This document shows, one piece after another, positions 16,256 to 23,756 of a stretch of DNA of 64,000 nucleotides. Source of the stretch: Bradyrhizobium barranii subsp. apii (GTDB lineage: Bacteria > Pseudomonadota > Alphaproteobacteria > Rhizobiales > Xanthobacteraceae); the NCBI RefSeq assembly GCF_011516635.5, contig NZ_CP096255.1:4586501-4650500 (forward strand), read 5' to 3'. The notes below the pieces were generated by a model. It was given only the letters and a program-made list of their open reading frames with translations. It was not told where the DNA came from and made no database searches. The position numbers and the translations under genes were made by a program. How positions within the stretch are numbered: position 1 is the first letter of the stretch; the number at the start of each line of letters is the position of its first letter.

Positions 16256-17020
16256 ATGGACTCCCTCAATCCCGATCTCCCGCCGATGACCGTGACGCCA
16301 GCCGCACCGCGCGTCTGGAAATTCTGGGGCACGGCGGTGTGGGGCCTGCTCATCTTCGTCGCGATGTTTCTCGGCCAGGTCGGTGCCATCCTCTATCTGG
16401 TCTGGGACCGCGGCGACCCCCTCGACCTGATGTCGCTACAGCGCGTCGGTCGCGAGCCCGCGGCGCTCGCGCTGTCGGTGACCATGGGCCTGCCGGCGAC
16501 GCTGGCCGCGGTGTGGCTCGCCATCCGCATCAAGAAGGCCTCGTTCGTCGACTATCTCGCGCTGCATTGGCCGTCCTGGAAGCAAATGCTGTTCGGCGCC
16601 ATCGGGCTTGTCCTGATCGTGGTCGCCTGGGAGACGATGTCGCGGAGCCTGGGTCGCGAGGCGACGCCGGGCTTCATGACCGATCTGTTGAAATCGGGCC
16701 GCGACAAGGGCGCGGCTGTGATGTTGCTGTTCGCCTTCAGTGTTGCTGCGCCGATGTCGGAAGAGGTTTTGGCGCGCGGCTTCCTGTTTCGCGGCTGGTC
16801 GGCGAGCTTCCTGCGCGTGCCCGGCGCGATCATCCTGTCGTCACTGGTGTGGACGGTCGTGCACCTGCAGTACGACATGTACTTCCTCGCCGAGGTCTTC
16901 TCCATCGGCCTGTGGTTCGGCTACATGCGTTATCGCGCCAACTCGCTCTGGCTCACGATCCTGCTGCACGCGCTGAACAATCTGACTGCGGTGGTGCTGA
17001 CGATGTGGCTGGGGAGCTGA
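16256..17020 (+). CDS. CPBP-family intramembrane metalloprotease
   Basis: 254-residue polytopic membrane protein of the CPBP/ABI family (Rce1-like). The signature EExxxR is SEEVLARGFLFRG around residue 165, followed by WTVVHLQYD and a C-terminal HALNN, which together supply Glu and His metal ligands. At least six hydrophobic helices are visible. The substrate is unknown; bacterial members handle peptide maturation or immunity to bacteriocins. It follows the dipeptidase gene by 55 bp and may share its transcript. Confidence 0.9.
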   Translation: MDSLNPDLPPMTVTPAAPRVWKFWGTAVWGLLIFVAMFLGQVGAILYLVWDRGDPLDLMSLQRVGREPAALALSVTMGLPATLAAVWLAIRIKKASFVDYLALHWPSWKQMLFGAIGLVLIVVAWETMSRSLGREATPGFMTDLLKSGRDKGAAVMLLFAFSVAAPMSEEVLARGFLFRGWSASFLRVPGAIILSSLVWTVVHLQYDMYFLAEVFSIGLWFGYMRYRANSLWLTILLHALNNLTAVVLTMWLGS

Positions 17021-17035
17021 GGCCTCGCACGAGGT

Positions 17036-17959
17036 CTAAGCCACCAGCGCGATCGCGATCGGCATTGTGACCGCCGCCAAGATCGTCTGCAACGTGATGA
17101 TCTGCGCCAGCAGCGGCGCATCGCCGCCCATCTGGCGGGCCAGCACATAGGCGCTGGGCGAGGTCGGCACCGCCGCGCAGATTGCGACGATCGCCAGGCT
17201 GTCGCCCGAGAGACCGAACCAGGCGGCGAGCGCCAGCGCCAGCACGGGCATCAGCGCCAGTTTGAACGCCACGCCGATGGTTGCGCTCACGCTCGGGCGG
17301 AGCAGGCCCTTGAGCTGCAGGCCGGCGCCGGTGACGAGCAGGCCGATGGCGAGCGAGGACCGGCCAAGGGCATCCGCGACCTCGTGCCAGATCTTTGGCA
17401 GCGGCAGATGAATGACGTTGATGACGAGGCCGATCACGCAAGCCCAGATCAGGGGATTGCGGACCACCGTCATGACGATGGCGCGGGCGGACTGCTTCTC
17501 GGGTGAAGCATAGTGCGCGAGCACGGCAACGCTGAACACATTGACCAGCGGAATGATCGCGACCATCGCCACCGAGGCCAGCGCCAGTCCGACATCGCCG
17601 AACATGTTGGCCGACACCGAGAGCGCGACATAGGTCTGCCAGCGCGTCGCGCCCTGGAAGATCGAGGTGAAGGCGGGGCCGTCGATGTCGAACCGTGCGA
17701 GCGCCGGGCGGAGCGCGAGGCAGAGCAGTGACATCGCCAGCACCGACAGCAGCAGCGCGCCGCCGACGCCGGCGACCGGCACCCTGGAGAGGTCGGCCTT
17801 CACCAGCGTCTGGATCAGCAGCATCGGGAACAGCACGAAATAGGTCAGCCGCTCCAGCCCGTGCCATTGCGTGTCGAGCCGCATCAGGGTGCGCCTGAGC
17901 ACCACGCCGAGCACGATGAGGATGAAGACCGGCAGCAGCGCCGCGATCACGACGGCCAT
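17036..17959 (-). CDS. AEC-family transporter (auxin efflux carrier type)
   Basis: 307-residue membrane protein with about ten helices, of the auxin efflux carrier/malate permease group. The N-terminus VVIAALLPVFILIVLGVVLR and the mid-protein VRNPLIWACVIGLVINV are typical of the family. Such transporters export small organic acids; the substrate is not predictable. It starts only four bases after the ruvX stop, so the two are probably co-transcribed even though their functions look unrelated. Confidence 0.9.
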   Translation of the reverse strand: MAVVIAALLPVFILIVLGVVLRRTLMRLDTQWHGLERLTYFVLFPMLLIQTLVKADLSRVPVAGVGGALLLSVLAMSLLCLALRPALARFDIDGPAFTSIFQGATRWQTYVALSVSANMFGDVGLALASVAMVAIIPLVNVFSVAVLAHYASPEKQSARAIVMTVVRNPLIWACVIGLVINVIHLPLPKIWHEVADALGRSSLAIGLLVTGAGLQLKGLLRPSVSATIGVAFKLALMPVLALALAAWFGLSGDSLAIVAICAAVPTSPSAYVLARQMGGDAPLLAQIITLQTILAAVTMPIAIALVA

Positions 17960-17962
17960 GGA

Positions 17963-18448
17963 TCAGCCCGATGCCGTGCGAAGATTGGCGAGGCGGTCGA
18001 GCGCGCCTTGCAGGATGAAGATCGCGGCGTGCTCGTCGATCACTTCGGCGCGCTTGGCGCGGCTGACGTCCATGCCGATCAGCTCGCGCTCGACCGCTGC
18101 GGTCGACAGACGCTCGTCCCAGAGGCCGATGGGGAGTGTGGTCAACCCGGCAAGGTTGCGGGCGAAGGCGCGGGTCGATTGCGCGCGCGGGCCCTCGCTG
18201 CCGTCCATGTTGATGGGCAGGCCGAGCACGAAGCCGACCGCCTTGCGCTCGGCCGCGATCGCGAGCAGCCGCGCCGCGTCCTGCTTGAACGCCTTGCGCT
18301 GGATGGTCTCGACGCCCGTAGCTAACCGCCGGTCCGGATTGGACACGGCAACACCAATGGTCTTGGTGCCGAGGTCAAGGCCGACCAACCCGCCGCGTTC
18401 GGGCCAGTGGGTTGCAGCATCGACGAGAGGCAGGATAAGAGCCGGCAT
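17963..18448 (-). CDS. ruvX: putative pre-16S rRNA nuclease / Holliday junction resolvase (YqgF family)
   Basis: 161-residue RNase H-like protein. The start giving MPALILPLVDAATHWPERGG is preferred over a distal ATG. The family motifs are GLVGLDLGTKTIGVAVSNPD (first acidic residue), LGLPINMDGSEGPRA, LWDERLSTAA with the second acidic residue, and the C-terminal DEHAA. It matures the 16S rRNA 5' end and was earlier proposed as a resolvase. It is followed immediately by the AEC transporter and divergent from a small membrane protein gene. Confidence 0.95.
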   Translation of the reverse strand: MPALILPLVDAATHWPERGGLVGLDLGTKTIGVAVSNPDRRLATGVETIQRKAFKQDAARLLAIAAERKAVGFVLGLPINMDGSEGPRAQSTRAFARNLAGLTTLPIGLWDERLSTAAVERELIGMDVSRAKRAEVIDEHAAIFILQGALDRLANLRTASG

Positions 18449-18494
18449 GGTGTTAGCGCATATCACGCGTCGCGCCGCGGAGTGAACCCGGAAC

Positions 18495-18710
18495 ATGGAT
18501 GCACTGACACTATTCGGCCTGTTTGCCGTGACGGCGATGCTGGTCTGCTATGCCCTGGAGGATCGCAGCCATTGGTTCGTGCTGCTGTTCGCGGCGTCCT
18601 GCGCGCTCGGCTCGGCTTACGGCTTCCTGCAAGGCGCCTGGCCGTTTGGCCTCGTCGAAGCCATCTGGGCCTTCGTTGCATTGCGGCGATGGCATCTGAG
18701 GCCGCGATGA
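18495..18710 (+). CDS. small membrane protein of unknown function
   Basis: 71 residues with three hydrophobic segments: LTLFGLFAVTAMLVCYAL, WFVLLFAASCALGSAYGFL and AWPFGLVEAIWAFVAL, ending in a basic tail. A CGGAG site sits seven bases before the ATG. The pattern resembles small YgjV-like inner-membrane proteins widespread in alphaproteobacteria, but I cannot name a function. It is divergent from ruvX. Confidence 0.75.
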   Translation: MDALTLFGLFAVTAMLVCYALEDRSHWFVLLFAASCALGSAYGFLQGAWPFGLVEAIWAFVALRRWHLRPR

Positions 18711-18720
18711 CGGACAGGTC

Positions 18721-18760
18721 GGGCGAGGGCGCCTGCCGGGCGGCAGGCCGATCCTCGCCC
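18721..18760. terminator. hairpin between convergent genes
   Basis: The outer arms GGGCGAGG and CCTCGCCC enclose inner arms CCTGCC and GGCAGG, forming a strong double stem between the small membrane gene and the convergent cyclase gene. There is no T-run, so it may act as a bidirectional or Rho-assisted terminator. Confidence 0.5.
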
Positions 18761-18777
18761 ATTGAGTACGTCGCCGA

Positions 18778-19713
18778 TCAGCGGATCGCAATCGGGTTGA
18801 TCATGGCCTGCACGCCGCCGGTCCAGCGCGGCTGGCCGAGCACGAACAGGAATTCATAGCCCTTGTCCTTTGCGAGCGCCGCCGTGTCCATGTTCTCGAG
18901 GATGTAGGTCCCGTTCATGGCGAGCAGGATCTGATGCACCTCGAAAACGTTCTTGGACTCGAACGGCAGCACCTCGAGCGCCCAGGTGTCGGCACCGATG
19001 GCGACCACGCCCTTGCCGGTCAGGTACTTCGCGCCTTCGACGCCGAGACCGGGCTCGCCGGCCGAGTAGCGCTTGTCGTCCTTGCCGATCAGGCTGAGCC
19101 AGCCGGTGTGGAAGATGACGACGTCGCCCTGGAGGATCTCGACGTTCTGCTGCTTGGCGGCTTCCTCGATCTCCTTGACGTTGAAGGCGGTGCCTTCCTT
19201 CACGATGTCGGTCTTGAAATAGGCGGCCATGTCGAGCAGCACGCCGCGCGTGACCATCGGTGGGACCTTCTCGATGCCGAGCTTCTTCAAGCCATTCGGA
19301 TCAGCGAAATCGGCGAGCTTGTTGCCGTTGTAATAGACGTGCTCGACGCCGAGATGGCCGAGACCGTCGAGCTGGCTGCCGATGCCGACCCAGGTGTCGA
19401 GGATGTCGTCGTTGTAGGTCGCCTTGTTCGGACCGAGACCCGGGCTGCCGGCCTGTCCGGGCTGAACGATCGTGAGCTTGAACGTGCGTGGCGGATAGGC
19501 GGGTGTCTGTGGCGTGACGGGAATGCCGAGGGCGTAGGTCTTGCCGGTCTTCACCAGCGAGGCGGCCTTCACCACCAGCTCCGGCGTCATGTAATTGGCG
19601 GCACCGATCTCGTCGTTCGGTCCCCATTTCGATTTGGTCCAGTCTTGTGCGCTTGCAGTTCCTGATATCGCCGACAACGCGGCGACACAGCACAACACGA
19701 GCGTATTGCGCAT
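18778..19713 (-). CDS. exported cyclase-family protein (kynurenine formamidase-like fold)
   Basis: 311-residue protein of the cyclase family (PF04199), metal-dependent hydrolases related to KynB. GGAGG lies upstream of the chosen ATG, and the N-terminus MRNTLVLCCVAALSAISGTA with cleavage at SAQ is a signal peptide, so it is periplasmic. The metal-binding region is seen in GIGSQLDGLGHLG (a variation of the usual HxGTHxD/H), and GDVVIFHTGW and GADTWALEV are further family segments. The substrate is unknown. It lies 187 bp from the LysR start and reads in the same direction. Confidence 0.85.
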   Translation of the reverse strand: MRNTLVLCCVAALSAISGTASAQDWTKSKWGPNDEIGAANYMTPELVVKAASLVKTGKTYALGIPVTPQTPAYPPRTFKLTIVQPGQAGSPGLGPNKATYNDDILDTWVGIGSQLDGLGHLGVEHVYYNGNKLADFADPNGLKKLGIEKVPPMVTRGVLLDMAAYFKTDIVKEGTAFNVKEIEEAAKQQNVEILQGDVVIFHTGWLSLIGKDDKRYSAGEPGLGVEGAKYLTGKGVVAIGADTWALEVLPFESKNVFEVHQILLAMNGTYILENMDTAALAKDKGYEFLFVLGQPRWTGGVQAMINPIAIR

Positions 19714-19900
19714 CGATAGTCCTCCCGATGTTTTGGCTTCGTTGTGTTTTTGCGCTGGCCAGTGACACATCCTAACGTAGAACGGATGCGTGCTTCAAAG
19801 CATTTCGCGGTGCCGCGCTGCGGCGGCTGAACGCAGCGCAGACTAATTCAAGCGCGATGGATTTGTGACGAATTTCGCCACGTGGAACGCTGCGCCGGTG

Positions 19901-20791
19901 TCATGCCGCGATGACGTCGTTGTCTTTCTTTAGGCAGGACATGAAACCTTGAAGCGCGCTAGATTGATGTCCGCCGCTGCGCTGGATGAAGAGCGTCTCG
20001 ACGCGCGCATGTGACGGGCCCAGCGCGTGGATCGACACGCTGCCGGCCATCGCGCTGCGTTCGACCACGGCGCGCGGCAGCAGCGTGACGCCCATGCCGG
20101 CGGCGACACAGCCGATCATGCCGTCGAGCGTGCCGAGCTCGAAGCGTGCCGCCGACGGCCAGCCGAACTCGACAAAAATCTGTTCGAGACGCTGGCGGTA
20201 GGTGCAGCCGGTGCGGAACACCAACGCGGTCGGACCGGACTCCGGCGTGCCGGCGCGCAGCTCGGCAAGCGAGGCCCAGCGCCGCGCGCTGACCAGCACC
20301 AGCTCTTCACGAAACGCGCTCGTCGCAGTGAGGTCGGCATGTGCGATGGGACCCGCGACGAAGGCACCGTCGAGCGTGCCTTCGAGCACGCCCGCGACGA
20401 GGTCGGCGGTGGTCGCGGTGCGCAGGCTCAGCCGCACGGCAGGGAAGCTGCGGTGGAAATCGGCGAGGAGGGACGGCAAGCGCACGGCTGCGGTCGTCTC
20501 CATCGAGCCGATCGCGAGCGGTCCCTTCGGCTCGCCGTCGTCACGCGCGGCGAGCACGGCCTCCCGCGATAGCGCGGCCATCCGCTGTGCGTAGGGCAGG
20601 AGGCGTTTGCCGGCGCCGGTCAACGTCATGCCGCGGCTGTGGCGCTCGAACAGCGGTGTGCCGATCTCCGCTTCCAGCGCCTTCACGCGTTGGGTGACGT
20701 TGGATTGCACCGTGTTGAGCTCTTCCGCGGCGCGGGTGATGCCGCCGGTACGGGCGACCGCGGCAAAGGTCTGGATATCGCTGAGTTCCAT
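19901..20791 (-). CDS. LysR-family transcriptional regulator
   Basis: 296 residues. The start giving MELSDIQTFAAVARTGG is chosen, as the family begins there. The N-terminal winged helix-turn-helix is AVARTGGITRAAEELNTVQS with RVKALEAEIGTPLFERHSRG, followed by a periplasmic-binding-like effector domain. It is divergent from the first nitronate monooxygenase gene across 97 bp, so that tandem pair is its likely target. The effector is unknown. Confidence 0.93.
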   Translation of the reverse strand: MELSDIQTFAAVARTGGITRAAEELNTVQSNVTQRVKALEAEIGTPLFERHSRGMTLTGAGKRLLPYAQRMAALSREAVLAARDDGEPKGPLAIGSMETTAAVRLPSLLADFHRSFPAVRLSLRTATTADLVAGVLEGTLDGAFVAGPIAHADLTATSAFREELVLVSARRWASLAELRAGTPESGPTALVFRTGCTYRQRLEQIFVEFGWPSAARFELGTLDGMIGCVAAGMGVTLLPRAVVERSAMAGSVSIHALGPSHARVETLFIQRSGGHQSSALQGFMSCLKKDNDVIAA

Positions 20792-20888
20792 GGCGTCGTT
20801 TCGCTTTTGTGATGGCAGCGTTCGCAACAATTCATTTTTCGAGAATGCTAGTCGCGCCTAGTCTTCCTGTCCAGATCAGGGAGGGGCT

Positions 20889-21914
20889 ATGCCCATTGAG
20901 ACGTCGCTGACTAGGCTGTTGGAGATTGAGCATCCCATCCTGCTGGCGCCGATGGACATCGTTGCCGGCAGCCGGCTTGTGACGGCTGTGAGCCGTGCCG
21001 GCGGTTTCGGCATTCTGGGCGGTGGCTATGGCGAGAAGGTGTGGCTGGAGCAGGAGACGGCGAAGCTTGCGGGCTTGTCGGCGCCATTCGGGATCGGCTT
21101 CATTACCTGGAGTCTCGCCAAGCGGCCCGAGCTGTTCGATGTCGCACTTGCCGCAAGACCGTCTGCGATCATGTTGTCGTTTGGCGATCCCGCGCCATTC
21201 GCGCCGAAGATCAAGTCCGCAGGCGCACGCCTGATCTGCCAGGTGCAGGATGAAGCCATGGCGCGGCAGGCGCTCGATGCCGGCGCCGACATTCTGATCG
21301 CGCAGGGCACGGAGGCGGGCGGTCACGGCGCCTCCCGCACCACCGTCGATCTCGTGCCTGCAATCGTCGATCTTGCCGCGGGCCACGTGCCTGTCGTCGC
21401 GGCCGGCGGCATCGCCGACGGGCGCGGTCTCGCCGCCATGATGATGCTGGGCGCGAGCGGCGTGCTGCTCGGCACGCGCTTCTATGCGAGCCAGGAGGCT
21501 GATGGCGCGGAGGAGGCCAAGCGGCGTATCTGCGCAGCGAACAGCGGCACGACCGTGCGCGGCATCATCTTCGATCTCTCGCGCAACAATGTCTGGCCGG
21601 CGCCGTTCACGGGAAGGTGCCTCATCAACGACCACGCCAGGCGCTGGATCGGCCGCGAGGTCGAGCTGATGCAGAATGTTGCCGCAGTCGCGGCGGACTA
21701 TGCGGCCGCGAAAGCAGCCGGCAATTTCGATGTCGCGGCCGTGATTGCGGGCGAGGCGGTCGGATTGATTCATGATATTGCACCGGCGGCCGAGATCGTG
21801 GAGCGGATTGCGATTGAAGCGGAGCAATTGCTCGCCGGCCGGCGCAACTCGGTTTCTTCTTTTCCTTCTCCCCTTGTGGGAGAAGGTGGCGCGGATGCAA
21901 TCCGCGCCGGATGA
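20889..21914 (+). CDS. nitronate monooxygenase (first of tandem pair)
   Basis: 341-residue FMN enzyme of the NMO/2-nitropropane dioxygenase family, which oxidises nitronates such as propionate 3-nitronate. AGGGAGG precedes the ATG. Visible motifs: HPILLAPMDIVAG at the N-terminus, AQGTEAGGHGA with the catalytic His, and VPVVAAGGIADGRG for FMN phosphate. The last ~20 residues (from SSFPSPLVGEGGADAIRAG) come from an inserted palindromic repeat and replace the native end. It is divergent from the LysR gene and followed by a paralogue. Confidence 0.93.
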   Translation: MPIETSLTRLLEIEHPILLAPMDIVAGSRLVTAVSRAGGFGILGGGYGEKVWLEQETAKLAGLSAPFGIGFITWSLAKRPELFDVALAARPSAIMLSFGDPAPFAPKIKSAGARLICQVQDEAMARQALDAGADILIAQGTEAGGHGASRTTVDLVPAIVDLAAGHVPVVAAGGIADGRGLAAMMMLGASGVLLGTRFYASQEADGAEEAKRRICAANSGTTVRGIIFDLSRNNVWPAPFTGRCLINDHARRWIGREVELMQNVAAVAADYAAAKAAGNFDVAAVIAGEAVGLIHDIAPAAEIVERIAIEAEQLLAGRRNSVSSFPSPLVGEGGADAIRAG

Positions 21915-21995
21915 GGGGTCTGTCTCCGCGGATGCAAACCCCTCACCCGTCTCGCCGCTGCGCGGCGATCCACCCTCTCCCACAAGGGGAGAGGG
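21864..21995. repeat. long palindromic repeat (CTTCTCCCCTTGTGGGAG type)
   Basis: The left arm CCTTCTCCCCTTGTGGGAG and the right arm CTCTCCCACAAGGGGAGAGG are complementary, with inner GC-rich arms (GCGGATGCAATCCGC). It supplies the 3' end and stop codon of the upstream nitronate monooxygenase gene and separates it from the second copy. Confidence 0.85.
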
Positions 21996-22019
21996 AAGAG
22001 CGAACATGAGGCAAGAATT

Positions 22020-23096
22020 ATGTGGCCTGACCGTCGACTGATCGATCTCTTCAAGACCGAATTCCCGATCGTGCTGGCGCCGATGGCCGGTGTGATGGAT
22101 GCCGAACTGGTGATCGCCGTGGCAGAGGGCGGCGGGCTCGGCTCGCTGCCGAGCGCGATGCTGTCGCCGGAGAAGGCGCGCGAGCAGGTCAACATCATTC
22201 GCCAGCGCGTGAAGGCGCCGGTGAACATGAACTTCTTCTGCCACACGCCGGTTGACCTCACGGCCGAAGCCGAAGCGCGTTGGAAGCAGCGGCTCACGGG
22301 CTATTACACCGAGCACGGCCTCGATCCCGCAGAGCCCATCAACGCCGCGAACCGTGCGCCGTTCGACGCCGCCTTCTGCGAGGTCGTCGAGGAGCTGAAG
22401 CCGGAGATCGTCAGCTTTCATTTCGGCCTGCCGGATCAGGCGCTGCTCAAGCGCGTCAAGGCTGCCGGCTGCCTCGTCATCTCGTCCGCCACGACGGTGA
22501 AGGAAGCAGTCTGGCTGGAAGAGCGCGGCGTCGATGCCGTCATTGCGCAAGGCGCCGAGGCCGGCGGCCATCGCGGCATGTTCCTGACCGACAAGATCTC
22601 CGAGCAGCCCGGCACCTTTGCGCTGGTGCCGCAGGTCGCCGACGCCGTGAAGGTGCCTGTCATCGCGGCCGGCGGTATCGCCGACGGGCGCGGCATCGCC
22701 GCAGCCTTCGCGCTCGGCGCATCCGGCGTGCAGATCGGCAGCGCCTATCTGCGCTGCCCGGAATCCAAGGTCAGCGCGGGCGGGCGCAAGGCGCTGGCTG
22801 AAGCGCGGGACGATTCCACCGTCATCACCAATGTCATGACCGGGCGTCCGGCGCGCGGCGTCCAGAACCGCCTGATGCGCGAAGCCGGCCCGATCTCGCC
22901 CGAGGCGCCGCCGTTTCCCCATGCAGCGACCGCGCTGGGGCCGCTCAAGGCGGCTGCCGAAAAGCAGGGCAGGGTGGATTTCACCAATCTCTGGGCTGGC
23001 CAGGCCGTGGCCCTGGGCCGTGAGGTCCCCGCAGCCGAATTGACCCGGGATTTCGCCAAATCGGCCCTGGCCCGCATGAAGGGACTGGCTGGCTAA
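22020..23096 (+). CDS. nitronate monooxygenase (second of tandem pair)
   Basis: 358-residue paralogue of the upstream enzyme. GAGG lies eight bases before the ATG. It shares FPIVLAPMAGVMDAELV, AQGAEAGGHRGMF with the catalytic His, and VPVIAAGGIADGRGIAAAF. It has the longer C-terminal half typical of the larger bacterial NMO class (NVMTGRPARGVQNRLMREAG). The two copies differ considerably, so they probably handle different nitro compounds. It precedes gatC by 77 bp. Confidence 0.93.
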   Translation: MWPDRRLIDLFKTEFPIVLAPMAGVMDAELVIAVAEGGGLGSLPSAMLSPEKAREQVNIIRQRVKAPVNMNFFCHTPVDLTAEAEARWKQRLTGYYTEHGLDPAEPINAANRAPFDAAFCEVVEELKPEIVSFHFGLPDQALLKRVKAAGCLVISSATTVKEAVWLEERGVDAVIAQGAEAGGHRGMFLTDKISEQPGTFALVPQVADAVKVPVIAAGGIADGRGIAAAFALGASGVQIGSAYLRCPESKVSAGGRKALAEARDDSTVITNVMTGRPARGVQNRLMREAGPISPEAPPFPHAATALGPLKAAAEKQGRVDFTNLWAGQAVALGREVPAAELTRDFAKSALARMKGLAG

Positions 23097-23125
23097 GGTC
23101 GCGCCGCCGGTTGCGGCGCAAAACC

Positions 23126-23166
23126 GGCCTCTGCTATACGGCAGTTAGATTTTGCCGTGAGAGGCC
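23126..23166 (+). promoter_or_regulatory. stem-loop covering the gatC ribosome binding site
   Basis: Outer arms GGCCTC (23126-23131) and GAGGCC (23161-23166) enclose inner arms ACGGCA and TGCCGT. The GAGAGG Shine-Dalgarno-like sequence of gatC falls in the 3' strand of the stem, eight bases before the ATG. It could limit gatC translation; regulation is inferred. Confidence 0.45.
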
Positions 23167-23173
23167 TTATATA

Positions 23174-23461
23174 ATGTCCGTCGACGACGCTACCGTCCGC
23201 CGCATCGCGCATCTGGCGCGCGTTGCGGTTTCCGAGGGCGAGGTTCCGCATCTGCAGGGCGAGCTCAACGCCATGCTCGCCTTTGTCGAGCAGCTCTCGG
23301 AGGTCAACGTCGAGGGCGTGGAGCCGATGACCTCGGTCACCCCGATGCAGATGAAGAAGCGACAGGACGTGGTCAATGACGGCGAGATCGCCGACGATAT
23401 CGTTGCCAACGCGCCCGCGACCGAAGGTCACTTCTTTCTTGTGCCCAAGGTGGTCGAGTGA
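23174..23461 (+). CDS. gatC: glutamyl-/aspartyl-tRNA amidotransferase subunit C
   Basis: 95-residue GatC, the small subunit that holds GatA and GatB together in the enzyme converting Glu-tRNA(Gln) and Asp-tRNA(Asn) to the amide forms. Typical sequence: TVRRIAHLARVAVSEGE, LNAMLAFVEQLSEVNVEGVE PMTSV-like spacing, and the C-terminal EGHFFLVPKVVE. It is first in the gatC-orf-gatA-orf-gatB cluster. A dispersed repeat directly follows its stop codon. Confidence 0.97.
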   Translation: MSVDDATVRRIAHLARVAVSEGEVPHLQGELNAMLAFVEQLSEVNVEGVEPMTSVTPMQMKKRQDVVNDGEIADDIVANAPATEGHFFLVPKVVE

Positions 23462-23464
23462 CGT

Positions 23465-23524
23465 TGCGTTTTCGAGCGAAGTGGAAGCCGGTTCGCGTAA
23501 AGAAAACGCGTCAAACTAAAGAGC
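23465..23524. repeat. short dispersed repeat, second copy (MITE-like)
   Basis: Reads GCGTTTTCGAGCGAAGTGGA then AGCCGGTTCGCG and AAGAAAACGCGTCAAAC, closely matching the minus-strand reading of 12276-12332. The end arms GCGTTTTC and GAAAACGC are complementary. It sits between gatC and the next ORF without breaking either. Confidence 0.8.
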
Positions 23525-23540
23525 CTTAGGACCAAGTCCG

Positions 23541-23756
23541 ATGTGCATGCTTTGCGACGATGAGAAGGCCTATCAGGCCTACATGAACTATCTCGACAAG
23601 ATGGAGCGGCAGGGCAAGGCTGCCGATCCCAACGTCGCCGTCAATGCCGTGCTCGACGAGATCGAGGCCGCCGCGAACGCCGCCGCCAAGAAAAAAGACG
23701 ACCCGGCCAACGACAAAACCCTGTCTCCGTTCTTCTGCAGCCCGATCAATAAATGA
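23541..23756 (+). CDS. small hypothetical protein between gatC and gatA
   Basis: 71 residues beginning MCMLCDDEKAYQAYMNYLDK, followed by an Ala-rich helical segment (AVLDEIEAAANAAAKKKDD) and ending SPFFCSPINK. The three cysteines (C2, C5 and one near the C-terminus) could bind metal or be redox-active. Its stop overlaps the gatA start by four bases (ATGA), implying translational coupling. I do not recognise a family, but the position and coupling support a real gene. Confidence 0.7.
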   Translation: MCMLCDDEKAYQAYMNYLDKMERQGKAADPNVAVNAVLDEIEAAANAAAKKKDDPANDKTLSPFFCSPINK

